Shown one piece after another: positions 16,483 to 25,969 of a stretch of DNA of 64,000 nucleotides (positions within the stretch are counted from its first letter, which is position 1; each line of letters opens with the position of its first letter). Position numbers and translations under genes: made by a program. The notes beneath the pieces are model-generated. The model was not told the DNA's origin. It made no database searches and was given only the letters and a program-made list of their open reading frames with translations. The stretch is taken from assembly GCA_902587025.1 (NCBI GenBank), contig CACIJJ010000001.1, forward strand, positions 62,001 through 126,000, read 5' to 3'. This DNA is from an uncultured Candidatus Actinomarina sp. Lineage in GTDB: Bacteria; Actinomycetota; Acidimicrobiia; Actinomarinales; Actinomarinaceae.

Positions 16483-17969
16483 GTTCTGACCAGTTAATTA
16501 TTTTTGACACCACCTTAAGAGATGGTGAACAAAGTCCGGGAATTGCTCTTACGCCATCTGAAAAACTCCTAATTGCTCAACAACTAGAGAAACTAAAAGT
16601 AGATGTTATAGAAGCTGGTTTTGCTGCTTCCTCCCCCGGGGATTGGAAAGGAGTTAATCTTATTGCAAATAATATCGAAAATTCAACTATTGCCTCTCTA
16701 GCTAGGTGTGTTCAAGAAGATATTGAACAAGCTCATGAAGCAATAAAAGTTGCAAAGAAATCAAGAATACACGTATTTACCTCTACTTCTGATATTCACA
16801 TGGAACACATGCTCAGGAAAACAAAAGAAGAAGTGTTGAGAGATGCTAAGGAGTCAGTAAGATTTGCCAAGAAACTTTGTGAAGATATCGAGTTCTCAGC
16901 GCAAGATGCAACAAGAACAGACCATGATTTTTTAATAGAGATATTAAAGGTTGCTGTTGAAGAAGGCGCAACCACAATAAATGTTCCTGACACTGTTGGG
17001 TATGCGACACCTAGTGATTATCTTGAACTATTGAAAAAAGTTTATAGTGAAGTCAGAGGAAAAAATGAGGATGTAATCATCTCGACACATTGTCACAATG
17101 ACTTAGGGCTTGCAGTTGCAAACTCATTAACAGCTATAAATGCTGGAGCGAGACAAATTGAAGGAGCGATAAATGGAATTGGAGAAAGAGCAGGTAACAC
17201 ATCTACAGAAGAAATAATCATGGCAGTCAAAACCAGACAGGATCAATATGGTGTTGAAATAAATGCTGAAACTACAGAAATTTCAGAAACGTCAAGACTT
17301 GTATCAAAACTAACTGGATACCCAGTTCAATACAACAAAGCAGTCGTAGGAAGAAATGCATTTAGTCATGAATCAGGAATACATCAGCATGGTTATTTAA
17401 GAAATACAATGACATATGAAATTATGACTCCTGATTCAGTTGGACAAGAGTCAAAAATAGTACTTGGTAAACATTCTGGTAGAGCTGGTTTTAAAGACGC
17501 TTTAGAAAAACTTGAATTTGATATTGATGAAGAAACATTCAATATAAGTTTTGAAAAATTTAAAAAGTTAGCAGATAGAAAGGGTGAGATTGTAGAAAAT
17601 GAACTTCGAGCAATTATTGGTCAAGTTGAAATCAATGAAGCACCAGTGAAACTTGTATCTGTATCAGTAAACAGTAAGGACCAATATGCATCAGCAAAAA
17701 TTACTTTAAGTGTTAACGGTGAAAATAAAACACAAGAAGCTGAAGGTGATGGAATGATTCATGCAGCATTCAAAGCTGTAAAAGAAATATTACAGTCTGA
17801 GGCTGTATTAATAGACTATAGAGTTGAGAGTATAACTAAAGGAGCTGATGCTACAGCTGAAATTGTAACTATTATAAATGATGGACACAATCTCAAACAA
17901 GGAAGAGCTGTATCAACTGATGTGGTACAGGGTTCAGTTGAATCTTTTTTGAATGCATTGAATAGGTAA
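16479..17969 (+). CDS. leuA: 2-isopropylmalate synthase
   Basis: Condenses acetyl-CoA with 2-ketoisovalerate, the committed step to leucine. 496 residues: N-terminal TIM barrel with [14 protein letters not shown] (about 9-22), the metal-binding histidines in [23 protein letters not shown], and HESGIHQHG. It is followed by the C-terminal allosteric domain that gives leucine feedback. It is the shorter LeuA type with the DmpG/homocitrate-synthase-like barrel, not the 600-residue type frequent in mycobacteria. Confidence 0.95.
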   Translation: MSSDQLIIFDTTLRDGEQSPGIALTPSEKLLIAQQLEKLKVDVIEAGFAASSPGDWKGVNLIANNIENSTIASLARCVQEDIEQAHEAIKVAKKSRIHVFTSTSDIHMEHMLRKTKEEVLRDAKESVRFAKKLCEDIEFSAQDATRTDHDFLIEILKVAVEEGATTINVPDTVGYATPSDYLELLKKVYSEVRGKNEDVIISTHCHNDLGLAVANSLTAINAGARQIEGAINGIGERAGNTSTEEIIMAVKTRQDQYGVEINAETTEISETSRLVSKLTGYPVQYNKAVVGRNAFSHESGIHQHGYLRNTMTYEIMTPDSVGQESKIVLGKHSGRAGFKDALEKLEFDIDEETFNISFEKFKKLADRKGEIVENELRAIIGQVEINEAPVKLVSVSVNSKDQYASAKITLSVNGENKTQEAEGDGMIHAAFKAVKEILQSEAVLIDYRVESITKGADATAEIVTIINDGHNLKQGRAVSTDVVQGSVESFLNALNR

Positions 17970-17970
17970 T

Positions 17971-19035
17971 ATGAAAAAATATAAGATATCAATTATTGGT
18001 GGTGATGGTACTGGACCAGAAGTTGTTGATGAAACAATTAAAGTTTTGGAGCATACAAAATCAAAATTTAATGTTGAATTTGATTTTGTTGAAAATGATT
18101 TAGGTGGAGATAGGTATTTAAAATCTGGAGATCTAGTAACAGACTTAGACATCGAACAACTTGGTAGTAGTGATTCAATACTTTTAGGAGCTATAGGACA
18201 TCCGGACGTTAAACCTGGAATTCTTGAACAAGGAATTCTTTTGAAATTACGTAAAGAATTTGACCAGTACATAAATCTTAGACCAGTTGTTTTGTACGAA
18301 GGCGTTGAAACACCACTAGCAAATAAAACCCCAGATGATATCAATTTTGTTGTTGTACGTGAAAATACAGAAGGTTTATACGCTGGTGCCGGTGGCTATA
18401 TTCACTATGGAACAGATAAAGAAGTAGCAACTCAAGAATCTATAAACACACGTAGCGCCATACAAAGATGTATTGAGTATGCTTTTGAATTTACAAGTAA
18501 AAATAATAGAAAAAAAATAACACTCTGTGCTAAAACAAATGTTTTAACATATGCGCATGATTTATGGGAAAGAGTGTTCTATGAGGTTGCAGAAAAATAT
18601 CCAGATATAGAAACGGACTATGGCCACGTTGATGCAGTTTGTATGTGGATGGTAAAAAATCCAGAGTGGTTTGACGTGATAGTAACAGATAATATGTTTG
18701 GAGATATTATCACAGACTTGGGTGCAATGATACAAGGAGGAATGGGTATCGCTGCAGGCGGTAACATTAATCCAAATGGAGTTTCAATGTTCGAGCCAAT
18801 TGGAGGATCGGCTCCAAAATACACAGGTAAAAATGTGATAAATCCCCTTGCCTGTATTGCAGCTGCTTCAATGATGCTTGATGTATTAGGTGAAAAAGAA
18901 TATGCCAATGAAATAGAAAAATCAATTATAAAAACTGCTCATAATCTTGACTCTCTATCTGCTGGAAAAATGGGTATGAGTACCACAGAGGTTGGAGACA
19001 TGGTAAAAGAATTTATCTTGACTAATGGAGAATGA
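17971..19035 (+). CDS. leuB: 3-isopropylmalate dehydrogenase
   Basis: NAD-dependent oxidative decarboxylase producing 4-methyl-2-oxopentanoate for leucine. 354 residues with GGDGTGPEV (about 10-18), FVVVRENTEGLYAGAGG containing the substrate-phosphate-loop region, DNMFGDIITDLG (metal aspartates), and EPIGGSAPKY binding NAD. The family also includes isocitrate and tartrate dehydrogenases; adjacency to leuA makes LeuB the natural reading. No leuC or leuD (isopropylmalate isomerase) gene is in the window. Confidence 0.93.
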   Translation: MKKYKISIIGGDGTGPEVVDETIKVLEHTKSKFNVEFDFVENDLGGDRYLKSGDLVTDLDIEQLGSSDSILLGAIGHPDVKPGILEQGILLKLRKEFDQYINLRPVVLYEGVETPLANKTPDDINFVVVRENTEGLYAGAGGYIHYGTDKEVATQESINTRSAIQRCIEYAFEFTSKNNRKKITLCAKTNVLTYAHDLWERVFYEVAEKYPDIETDYGHVDAVCMWMVKNPEWFDVIVTDNMFGDIITDLGAMIQGGMGIAAGGNINPNGVSMFEPIGGSAPKYTGKNVINPLACIAAASMMLDVLGEKEYANEIEKSIIKTAHNLDSLSAGKMGMSTTEVGDMVKEFILTNGE

Positions 19036-19630
19036 AAAAACTTATCTCCAAAATTTAATACTAAATAGAAGAATTGTCAGAAACTACATTGATTCAGACA
19101 AGCCTTATCCCGACCTATCTGAAATATCAAAACTAACAATAAAAATTCCAACTGCTGGTTTTTCAAGAGGGATAGAAATTATCTCAGTAGAAGACAAAAA
19201 AAATATTCAAAAATTAGCAATTTTTGCAAATGAAATAAATTACTTAGATAAAGGATTTAGTAAATGGATATCCAATTCAAAAGCGATTTTTTTAATTTTG
19301 ATAAACGAAGAAGCTTATCATGAAAGATATAAAATGATGGATAAAGAAAATGAAACTAACTCTACAAACTGGAGTGTCCCATATTGGTATGTTGATGCTG
19401 GGGCTGCAATGATGAACTGTATGTTATTAATCGATGAGACTGGATTGAAGAGTGGTTTTTTAGGTTCGCATAATATGGATATACCAAATATCAAGTCTCT
19501 ATTAGATATTCCAGAGGAAATAAAGATATTAGGCTTTGTAACAGCAGGTATTGAAGATTCTTCAAAGATGGTTAAAAAAAATAAAATTTACAAGAAAAAA
19601 CTAGTGCACAAAGAAAAGTATGAAAAATAA
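19025..19630 (+). CDS. Nitroreductase-family protein
   Basis: 201 residues with the flavin reductase-like fold pattern: RRIVRNYIDSDKPYPDLSEI at the N-terminus (the R-S-x-R type FMN-contact region), IPTAGFSRGIEI, then VDAGAAMMNCMLLIDETGLKSGFLG, which matches the AG...N-L-A...GLGS element of nitroreductases. Substrate unknown. It overlaps leuB by 11 nt and the next gene by 11 nt, so it is translated with the leucine genes without evident functional link. Confidence 0.75.
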   Translation: MENEKTYLQNLILNRRIVRNYIDSDKPYPDLSEISKLTIKIPTAGFSRGIEIISVEDKKNIQKLAIFANEINYLDKGFSKWISNSKAIFLILINEEAYHERYKMMDKENETNSTNWSVPYWYVDAGAAMMNCMLLIDETGLKSGFLGSHNMDIPNIKSLLDIPEEIKILGFVTAGIEDSSKMVKKNKIYKKKLVHKEKYEK

Positions 19631-20414
19631 GGAAATATCTTCGCTTACAAATCCTGAGCTTAAATTTTTAATCTCATTAAGGAAAAATAAAATTAGAAGA
19701 TTGGAGAAGAAATCTCTAGCTGAAGGTTATCGAGAAAATATCCAACTTATTAACTCAGATTATGATATTGATACGCTTTATATATGTAGTGAGTTATTTG
19801 TGGGAGAAAATAATTTTGAATTAATAGAGAAATTTAAAAATAAAAATGTAAGGATAGTTGAGTTAACAAAAAAAGTCTTTAGTGCATTATCATATCGTGA
19901 CAAGCCTGACGGATTAATCTCTTTATTCTTTACAAAAGATTTAAATATTGAAAATTTTGAATTATCTGGACCAGTATTGGTCGCTGACGCCATTGAGAAA
20001 CCCGGAAACCTTGGAACAATGATTCGAACTGCAAGAGCATTCAATTTCCTTAATATAATATCGACAGATGGGGTTACGGATATTTACAATCCGAATGTAA
20101 TAAGAGCCTCAATTGGTCATATATTTAACATAAATCTATTCTCAGAAAAATCAGAAAAAATTGCTACAATTTTAAAAAATTTAAATTACGAAATAATTTC
20201 ATTAGATCCATATTCAAAAAAAAGTATAAAATCTTATAAAACAAATATTAATTATGCATTAGTGATTGGGTCAGAGCAATATGGTATATCAGATGTATGG
20301 AAGGAGAATGCAACAGAAATGCTAAAAATTGATTCAGAAATTCAAGTTGATTCTCTGAATGCATCAGGAGCTGCGGCAATTGGAATGTGGGAGCTTTATA
20401 AAAACCATGACTGA
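19620..20414 (+). CDS. SpoU/TrmH-family RNA 2'-O-methyltransferase
   Basis: 264 residues. The N-terminal part (SSLTNPELKFLISLRKNKIRR) is the substrate-binding domain of the TsnR/RlmB type; the C-terminal SPOUT domain has VADAIEKPGNLGTMIRTARAF (motif 1 with Asn and Arg), LVIGSEQYGISD (motif 2) and the knot sequence SLNASGAAAIGMWEL (motif 3). It methylates a ribose in rRNA or tRNA; the target nucleotide cannot be assigned. Confidence 0.88.
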   Translation: MKNKEISSLTNPELKFLISLRKNKIRRLEKKSLAEGYRENIQLINSDYDIDTLYICSELFVGENNFELIEKFKNKNVRIVELTKKVFSALSYRDKPDGLISLFFTKDLNIENFELSGPVLVADAIEKPGNLGTMIRTARAFNFLNIISTDGVTDIYNPNVIRASIGHIFNINLFSEKSEKIATILKNLNYEIISLDPYSKKSIKSYKTNINYALVIGSEQYGISDVWKENATEMLKIDSEIQVDSLNASGAAAIGMWELYKNHD

Positions 20415-20898
20415 AAAATTATGTATATTGGATATCGAAACAACAGGTTTTGAACCAGAGAATTCTGAAATATTGGAACTCTACATTCTTAAAGTTGCTG
20501 ATAATGAAATTATCGATGAATTTTATAGCTTATTTAAACCAAATCAAAAAATAGAAAATTCTAATATCCATGGAATCACTGATGAGAAAGTTGGAAACGC
20601 ACCTACTTTTCAAGAAATGGATAATGAGATAACTAATTTTGTAGAAGATACAATCTTGGTTGGACACAACATAAACTACTTTGACTTGAAATTTCTAAAT
20701 TATTATCTGCAAAAACCATTAAAAAATAAAACAATCGATACTGTTCAACTAAGTAGAAAAAAACTTAATGAAAAAGTTAAAAATCACAAATTGATAACAA
20801 TCGCGGAGTACTTTGATGTATCTAAACCAACGCATTCCGCAAAGGATGATGTAATTACAACTTTTGAAATTTATAAAAAACTATCGTCAATAGAATAA
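20407..20898 (+). CDS. DnaQ-like 3'-5' exonuclease
   Basis: 163 residues from the ATG at 20407, which I prefer to an upstream ATG at 20359 because the protein then begins MTEKLCILDIETTGFEP with Exo I (DIETTG). Exo II is VGHNINYFDLKFL and Exo III is HSAKDDV, giving the DEDDh set. It could proofread for DNA polymerase III or be a free-standing exonuclease. Overlaps the methyltransferase by 8 nt. Confidence 0.87.
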   Translation: MTEKLCILDIETTGFEPENSEILELYILKVADNEIIDEFYSLFKPNQKIENSNIHGITDEKVGNAPTFQEMDNEITNFVEDTILVGHNINYFDLKFLNYYLQKPLKNKTIDTVQLSRKKLNEKVKNHKLITIAEYFDVSKPTHSAKDDVITTFEIYKKLSSIE

Positions 20899-20902
20899 AA
20901 TC

Positions 20903-21502
20903 GTGTCAGAAATATTTTTAAAATCGAATGATTTGAGTCTAGGTTACTCAAACCAAATAGTGATAAAAGGTATGAATCTCAATTTGTTTGATGAGAAAAA
21001 TTATCAAATAATTGGAAAGAATGGAGCTGGTAAAACTACCCTCATGAACTTTATTTCATCAAATTTTGATGGTACAAATTTTGAGTCAAAAGTTGATAGA
21101 TTAAAAATATCTGTAAATCAGATATCTTCTACCCCAACATTAATATATGATCTCACACTTGAAGAAAACTTGAATTACTTCACCTCAGATTCTTTGATAT
21201 CGACAGAAGATAAATTAAATGTAGTATTCAAATATATACCTAGAGATTATTTGGATGAAAAAGTAAAAAATTTTTCTAGCGGAATGATTCGTCGAGTTGA
21301 ATTATCGATAATTGAAATAAAAAATCCATCAGTGTTTTGTATTGATGAACCATTAAACTTTCTAGATTCAGAGGGAGTCTCATTACTAACAAACCTCATT
21401 AAAAATAGATCTTCAAGTAATAAATGTAATATATTGTCATCCCAAGAGTTTGTAAAACTTGAAGACGTAGATTTTGAGGTTATAGATTTAGATGAAAATT
21501 AA
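20903..21502 (+). CDS. ccmA: Heme-exporter ATPase CcmA
   Basis: ABC ATPase of the CcmABCD complex that releases holo-CcmE. 199 residues from a GTG start: Walker A GKNGAGKTT (about 39-47), a signature NFSSGMIRRVELS, Walker B SVFCIDEPLNFLD and a short C-terminus without a long regulatory domain. Normal size for CcmA. It opens the ccm gene set 4 nt after the exonuclease stop, and overlaps ccmB by 11 nt. The name rests on the ccmBCEF genes that follow. Confidence 0.88.
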   Translation: MSEIFLKSNDLSLGYSNQIVIKGMNLNLFDEKNYQIIGKNGAGKTTLMNFISSNFDGTNFESKVDRLKISVNQISSTPTLIYDLTLEENLNYFTSDSLISTEDKLNVVFKYIPRDYLDEKVKNFSSGMIRRVELSIIEIKNPSVFCIDEPLNFLDSEGVSLLTNLIKNRSSSNKCNILSSQEFVKLEDVDFEVIDLDEN

Positions 21503-22136
21503 CAAGTATATCTTAAAAAAAGAACTTTTAATTGAGTTGAAAAATAGTTCTTCTCTCTTTTTAATAACGCCTACGATGTCTGTTTTGATAATAATTTTTC
21601 CAATTTTGATTGAGAATAGATTTGCGGTTAATAAAGATTTATTCATAATTTCACGTTTATTATTTTTAATTATTTTTTCAACCCTTTTTGCGATTAGAAA
21701 GCCTATAGTGTTAAATCAGTTAACCAAAGAATTAAATTTTGGTAATTACATGAAAACAGAGTTCTTCAATAGTAAGTCACTTGCTGAATTTTTAATTTTT
21801 CTTCCACAAGTCTTTATTTTAAACATACTATTTTCAGGATTTACAAATTCAAACGTAAACACCTCGTTAATTAATTTAATTTTATCTATGGTCTTTTTTG
21901 CTGTTAACGTTTGTATGATAAATATAATTTTTCAAATATTTACAAGTTTTAATAATCGATTCGTACAATTTATATTAATCGTTCCAATGTACCTTGCTCT
22001 TTCAATATTCATAGGTCCTTTATGGCTAGGGTTAGGTCAGGAATTAGCTAATATTTACTTATTGATGTATTTAGGTATAACTATTTTTATATTTGGCACA
22101 ACAAATTACTACATAGAGAAAGTTAATTTACGATGA
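21492..22136 (+). CDS. ccmB: Heme exporter membrane protein CcmB
   Basis: 214 residues with about six membrane segments, starting with KKELLIELKNSSSLFLI like CcmB proteins, which begin with an ELR-type amphipathic helix. The usual FAIRKP-like segment is visible (LFAIRKPIVLNQL). Partner of CcmA. Hydrophobic profile and position between ccmA and ccmC support the call more than sequence motifs do. Confidence 0.85.
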   Translation: MKINKYILKKELLIELKNSSSLFLITPTMSVLIIIFPILIENRFAVNKDLFIISRLLFLIIFSTLFAIRKPIVLNQLTKELNFGNYMKTEFFNSKSLAEFLIFLPQVFILNILFSGFTNSNVNTSLINLILSMVFFAVNVCMINIIFQIFTSFNNRFVQFILIVPMYLALSIFIGPLWLGLGQELANIYLLMYLGITIFIFGTTNYYIEKVNLR

Positions 22137-22801
22137 TGCTTTATGGACCGCTTCTTGTTTGGCTGCTAATAAGTGCGCTGGGTCCATTTGATACTGTTCA
22201 AGGGCCTTCATCAAAACTACTTTATGTCCACGTCCCTACTGTTTGGATTGCTTATCTTGCATACACCCTGACTTTTATTTATTCATTGCTTTATTTAATT
22301 AAAAAAAATCCAAAATATGATTCAAGAGCAGTAGCAAATGCAAAATCAGGTATTTTATTTACTGGAACTACCCTTATAGCTGGATCTGTATGGGGTAAAT
22401 TTACATGGGGAACATGGTGGGTTTGGGGCGATGCCAGACTAAATTTAACTGCAATTCTGTTACTTGTTTATCTTGGATATTTAGCTTCACGAAGATTCAG
22501 TGATGATATCGCCAAAACTGCAAAAAATTCATCATTCATTGGTATTTTTGGAATTATTCAAATACCAATTTTACATTTCAGCGTTATTTGGTGGAGATCA
22601 GTTCATCAACAAGCATCCATATTAAGCCAGGAAACTGTATCAAGTGGAGATGCACCAATGTCCCCAGATATACTTACAACTCTTTTGATAAGTGTTGTAT
22701 TGGTCACACTGGTTCATGTATTCTTATCAAAAAAATACAGAATTACTGCTGACCAAGTATGGGATGATTATCTAAATCCCAAATCAAGGGCTAAAATCTA
22801 A
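22133..22801 (+). CDS. ccmC: Heme-handling protein CcmC
   Basis: Six-pass membrane protein that binds heme for transfer to CcmE. 222 residues with the first heme-ligand histidine in LLYVHVPTVW and the second in WWRSVHQQASI; between them is the tryptophan-rich periplasmic motif WGTWWVWGDARLN. The motif contains one extra residue (Gly) between W and D compared with the WGTWWVWDARLT of well-known CcmC proteins. Length is slightly short because the N-terminal tail is nearly absent. Confidence 0.9.
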   Translation: MMLYGPLLVWLLISALGPFDTVQGPSSKLLYVHVPTVWIAYLAYTLTFIYSLLYLIKKNPKYDSRAVANAKSGILFTGTTLIAGSVWGKFTWGTWWVWGDARLNLTAILLLVYLGYLASRRFSDDIAKTAKNSSFIGIFGIIQIPILHFSVIWWRSVHQQASILSQETVSSGDAPMSPDILTTLLISVVLVTLVHVFLSKKYRITADQVWDDYLNPKSRAKI

Positions 22802-22808
22802 ATAATAA

Positions 22809-23213
22809 GTGAAAAAAAATTTATTTTTTATCCTAATTGGAATTGTGATTATCGTTTTTGCAAGTATCAGAATTGCTTCGAATAATACCATTTATTATTA
22901 CACAACTACTGAGGCTAACTACTTATCAACTACCTCCAATGAACGAATTAAGCTTGGTGGATTTGTAGTATCTAATTCAGTAGTAAAAGGAGACCTTGGA
23001 GTTACCGAATTTTCAATCACTGACGGAAATATAATCATGGAAATAAGCTTTGATGGTTTCATTCCAGAATTATTTCAAGACGAGATGGGAGTGATTTTAG
23101 ATGGTTATTTTGATAGTGGAATTTTTTACTCTGATGATATGTTAGTTAAGCATGATAATGAGTATATTTCAGAGGATGGAGAAGTTTATAACGTAGAAAA
23201 TTATAAAGAATGA
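22809..23213 (+). CDS. ccmE: Heme chaperone CcmE
   Basis: 134 residues from a GTG start: an N-terminal membrane anchor (about 5-24) and an OB-fold domain exposed on the outer face. The covalent heme-binding histidine is H115 in LVKHDNEY, with Tyr119 four residues later, matching His130/Tyr134 of Escherichia coli CcmE. The His form differs from the Cys (CxxxY) form reported in some archaea and sulphate reducers. Gap of 7 nt to ccmC leaves no room for ccmD. Confidence 0.93.
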   Translation: MKKNLFFILIGIVIIVFASIRIASNNTIYYYTTTEANYLSTTSNERIKLGGFVVSNSVVKGDLGVTEFSITDGNIIMEISFDGFIPELFQDEMGVILDGYFDSGIFYSDDMLVKHDNEYISEDGEVYNVENYKE

Positions 23214-25093
23214 TATCTTCAATTGGAATTATTTTGACTTGGTTTGGTTTTTTGAACTTGATCTTGATGTGCTTTTCAAATAAAAAAAATTTATTTCAAA
23301 CTCTTGTAAGAATAAATTTATTTATTCATTTCTTGCTATTTTGCTTGCTTGAAGTTGGTCTTTTTTTAGACGACTTTTCACTTTACTATATAGCAAATCA
23401 CTCAGCTTCGAGTACGCCGCCAATGTACAAATTTGCCTCACTTTGGGGTTCATTAGATGGTTCAATACTTTTGTGGAATTTGGTCTTAAGTATTTATTTT
23501 TATGTATATGTTAAATTTTATCGAGCTACCACAGAGCTTTATGACATAAAAATTTTTGCAATGATAATTCTTTTTTTTAATGGATTCACTATATTTAGTT
23601 CCTCTCCTTTCTCAGGATGTATACAGTTAGCATCTATTGGATGTCAAGATTTCACATTATTACCCTTTCAAGATTTAGTATTATCTGAATTTGGAAGAGG
23701 GCCTAACCCCTTACTTCAAAATCATCCATTGATGGCAATACATCCTCCTATATTATATTTTGGATATATCGGGCTGGTTCTTCCATTTGTAATCGCTACA
23801 AGCGAACTATTTAATAGATACAAAGATGAAAATTGGATAAAAATTGCAGAAAAAGCAACTTATTTTCCATGGGTGTTTTTAACAGCAGGTATTTCTTTAG
23901 GAGCTGCATGGTCATATGAAGTTCTTGGATGGGGTGGTTATTGGGCTTGGGATCCCGTTGAAAATGTTTCATTTATACCATGGTTACTTGCAACTGCCTT
24001 TTTACACTCTTCAAAAACGCAAATTAAAGAAAAAACTCTGATTAATTGGAATTACGTTTTGGCCTGTTTAATGTTTTTATCAGTTATTTTTGGAACATTT
24101 ATTACTAGGTCTGGTGTATTAATTTCTGTTCATGCCTTTTCAAATGGAAATATTGGAACTTACCTACTGATAGGATTATTAATTTTTACGTTTTTATTTA
24201 TGTACATAGGTATAAAGAATATTGAATATTTTAAAACATCAAGAAAAGTTGAAAATATTTTTGGTAGATCAGGTTTTTTTGTTGCAAACAACATTATCTT
24301 ATCTGCATCTGCATTAATTGTTTTAATCGGCACAATTTATCCAATATTTTATGAATCATTTTTTTCAAGACAACTTACTGTTGGAAGATCATTTTATGAT
24401 ATCTTAGTTGGTCCCCTGCTTTTGATTCTTGTTTACCTTATGGTGTTCTCGACAAAAATAGCAAAAGTCAATATGAATTTAAAAAAATGGATAACTGAAA
24501 ATCAGAATGAATTAAACATTTCTCTCATTATTTCTATATTTTTGACAATTTATTATAGAGCATCGTATAAATTTGTACTTACAATATTTGGATCTGTTTT
24601 ATTGATAATAATTATAGGAAAAAATGTAATATCAAAATATAGAAAAACAAAACTACAAGGATCTTATTGGACTGGTCAAATTTCTCATTTAGGAATTGGT
24701 ATTTTTGCAATAGGATTAGTTCTCAATGTAACCCAAAGTTTTTCAAATGAATTGATAATATCTACCGGCGATACTGTAAATTTTGGAGAAAAAGAATTTA
24801 CCATTTTATCACCATATGAAGAAATTAAAGAAGAAAAAAATGTCATAAATTTACCTATTAAATTTAATGATAAAGAAAAAAATGCATCGTTAAATATTTT
24901 TAAAAATTCATCACAACAGGCAATAAGCTCACCCGCAGTATTCAGAAATATTCAGAGTGATACTTACATAACAATAAAAGTTATCGATGATGATAAATTT
25001 AAACTTATTTTCAGAGAAAATTATGGAATATTTATTCTTTGGCTTGGATTAGCTATAAGTTCCTCTTCTTTTTTGACAAGAGTAAGAAAATGA
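23210..25093 (+). CDS. ccmF: Heme lyase subunit CcmF
   Basis: Large membrane protein that ligates heme to apocytochrome c. 627 residues with about fourteen membrane segments; the WWD motif WGGYWAWDPVENVSFIPWL lies near residue 240, preceded by NPLLQNHPLMAIHPP (heme-facing His region). C-terminal soluble segment before a last membrane helix agrees with family members. It overlaps ccmE and ccmH by 4 nt each. Confidence 0.95.
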   Translation: MISSIGIILTWFGFLNLILMCFSNKKNLFQTLVRINLFIHFLLFCLLEVGLFLDDFSLYYIANHSASSTPPMYKFASLWGSLDGSILLWNLVLSIYFYVYVKFYRATTELYDIKIFAMIILFFNGFTIFSSSPFSGCIQLASIGCQDFTLLPFQDLVLSEFGRGPNPLLQNHPLMAIHPPILYFGYIGLVLPFVIATSELFNRYKDENWIKIAEKATYFPWVFLTAGISLGAAWSYEVLGWGGYWAWDPVENVSFIPWLLATAFLHSSKTQIKEKTLINWNYVLACLMFLSVIFGTFITRSGVLISVHAFSNGNIGTYLLIGLLIFTFLFMYIGIKNIEYFKTSRKVENIFGRSGFFVANNIILSASALIVLIGTIYPIFYESFFSRQLTVGRSFYDILVGPLLLILVYLMVFSTKIAKVNMNLKKWITENQNELNISLIISIFLTIYYRASYKFVLTIFGSVLLIIIIGKNVISKYRKTKLQGSYWTGQISHLGIGIFAIGLVLNVTQSFSNELIISTGDTVNFGEKEFTILSPYEEIKEEKNVINLPIKFNDKEKNASLNIFKNSSQQAISSPAVFRNIQSDTYITIKVIDDDKFKLIFRENYGIFILWLGLAISSSSFLTRVRK

Positions 25094-25446
25094 GTAAATA
25101 CATATCCATTATTTTACTACTTACTCTTTTACTTTTACCTTTAGTTATTTATGAAGATAATAACTCAAGATATGAAAAATTAAGTAAGAGCTTATTATGT
25201 CCAGTATGCCAAGGTGAGACTCTTTTTGATTCGCCATCAGAATATGCGGATGACATGAGATCAGTTTTAAAAGAACAGATTGATAATGGAATGAGTGACA
25301 AACAAATAATGGACTACTGGACAGCAAGATTTGGTGAAAGAATAAATACCAACCCTCAAAATTCAAATTATTTTTTAATTTTATTTCCAATAATTTTTGG
25401 TCTTGTTTTTGGAGTACTTTTTTATAAAAAGGTAAGCAATGACTAA
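25090..25446 (+). CDS. ccmH: Cytochrome c maturation protein CcmH (thiol-disulfide subunit)
   Basis: 118 residues from the ATG at 25090 (overlapping the ccmF stop as ATGA). An N-terminal membrane segment is followed by LLCPVCQGETLFDS with the redox pair C37/C40 in LCPVCQ, then a helical bundle DDMRSVLKEQIDNGMSDKQI, and a C-terminal membrane segment. This is the short CcmH (CcmL-type) without the TPR half, which is encoded by the next gene. It reduces the CxxCH of apocytochromes. Confidence 0.92.
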   Translation: MSKYISIILLLTLLLLPLVIYEDNNSRYEKLSKSLLCPVCQGETLFDSPSEYADDMRSVLKEQIDNGMSDKQIMDYWTARFGERINTNPQNSNYFLILFPIIFGLVFGVLFYKKVSND

Positions 25447-25969
25447 ATGGATTTTATCCTCTCTTTCTGTACTATTATTTGTCGTTATTCTTTTCATCAA
25501 CGTTGGAAACAATTCAGAGTTTAATGATGAGTTCAATACAAACTTATCAAATGTATCAAATGATGAAATGGAAGCTGTCATATTAGAAAATCCTGATATA
25601 CATCCTATGAGAATGGCATTAGCAAACAGATACTTCGATGAAGTCAACTATTCTGAGGCTCTTCCACACTACATGTATATTGCAGAAAATAGCGCTGATA
25701 GTGAATTAAAAAGTTTTGCATTAGCCCAGATTGGTTGGATGGTATTTGAATCAAATAATGTTGAAGTAGCAACAACTTATATAAACGAATCACTAAAAAT
25801 AAATAGTGATTCTTTAGTTGCTAAATCATATCTTGGAATCATATACATACAAGATCCTGAAACAAAAGCTGATGGAATAGAAATACTAAACTCAGTTATT
25901 AAATCAGATAAGTTAAGCAAAGACGATAAAATATTTATCAGTGAAATTCTTGAAAATTATGAAAAGTAA
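25439..25969 (+). CDS. TPR protein, CcmI-like
   Basis: 176 residues: N-terminal membrane anchor (about 4-21), an acidic region, then TPR-like helices (HPMRMALANRYFDEVNYSEALPHYMYIAE and following). Position after ccmH and architecture point to CcmI, the apocytochrome chaperone of the heme lyase. Much shorter than proteobacterial CcmI, which has two N-terminal membrane helices. It overlaps both neighbours. Confidence 0.75.
   Translation: MTKWILSSLSVLLFVVILFINVGNNSEFNDEFNTNLSNVSNDEMEAVILENPDIHPMRMALANRYFDEVNYSEALPHYMYIAENSADSELKSFALAQIGWMVFESNNVEVATTYINESLKINSDSLVAKSYLGIIYIQDPETKADGIEILNSVIKSDKLSKDDKIFISEILENYEK

Noticed and set aside
20359-20406. Upstream ATG of the DnaQ-like exonuclease
   Set aside because: The added residues are the methyltransferase 3' coding region in another frame; ATG 20407 places the Exo I motif at the usual distance.
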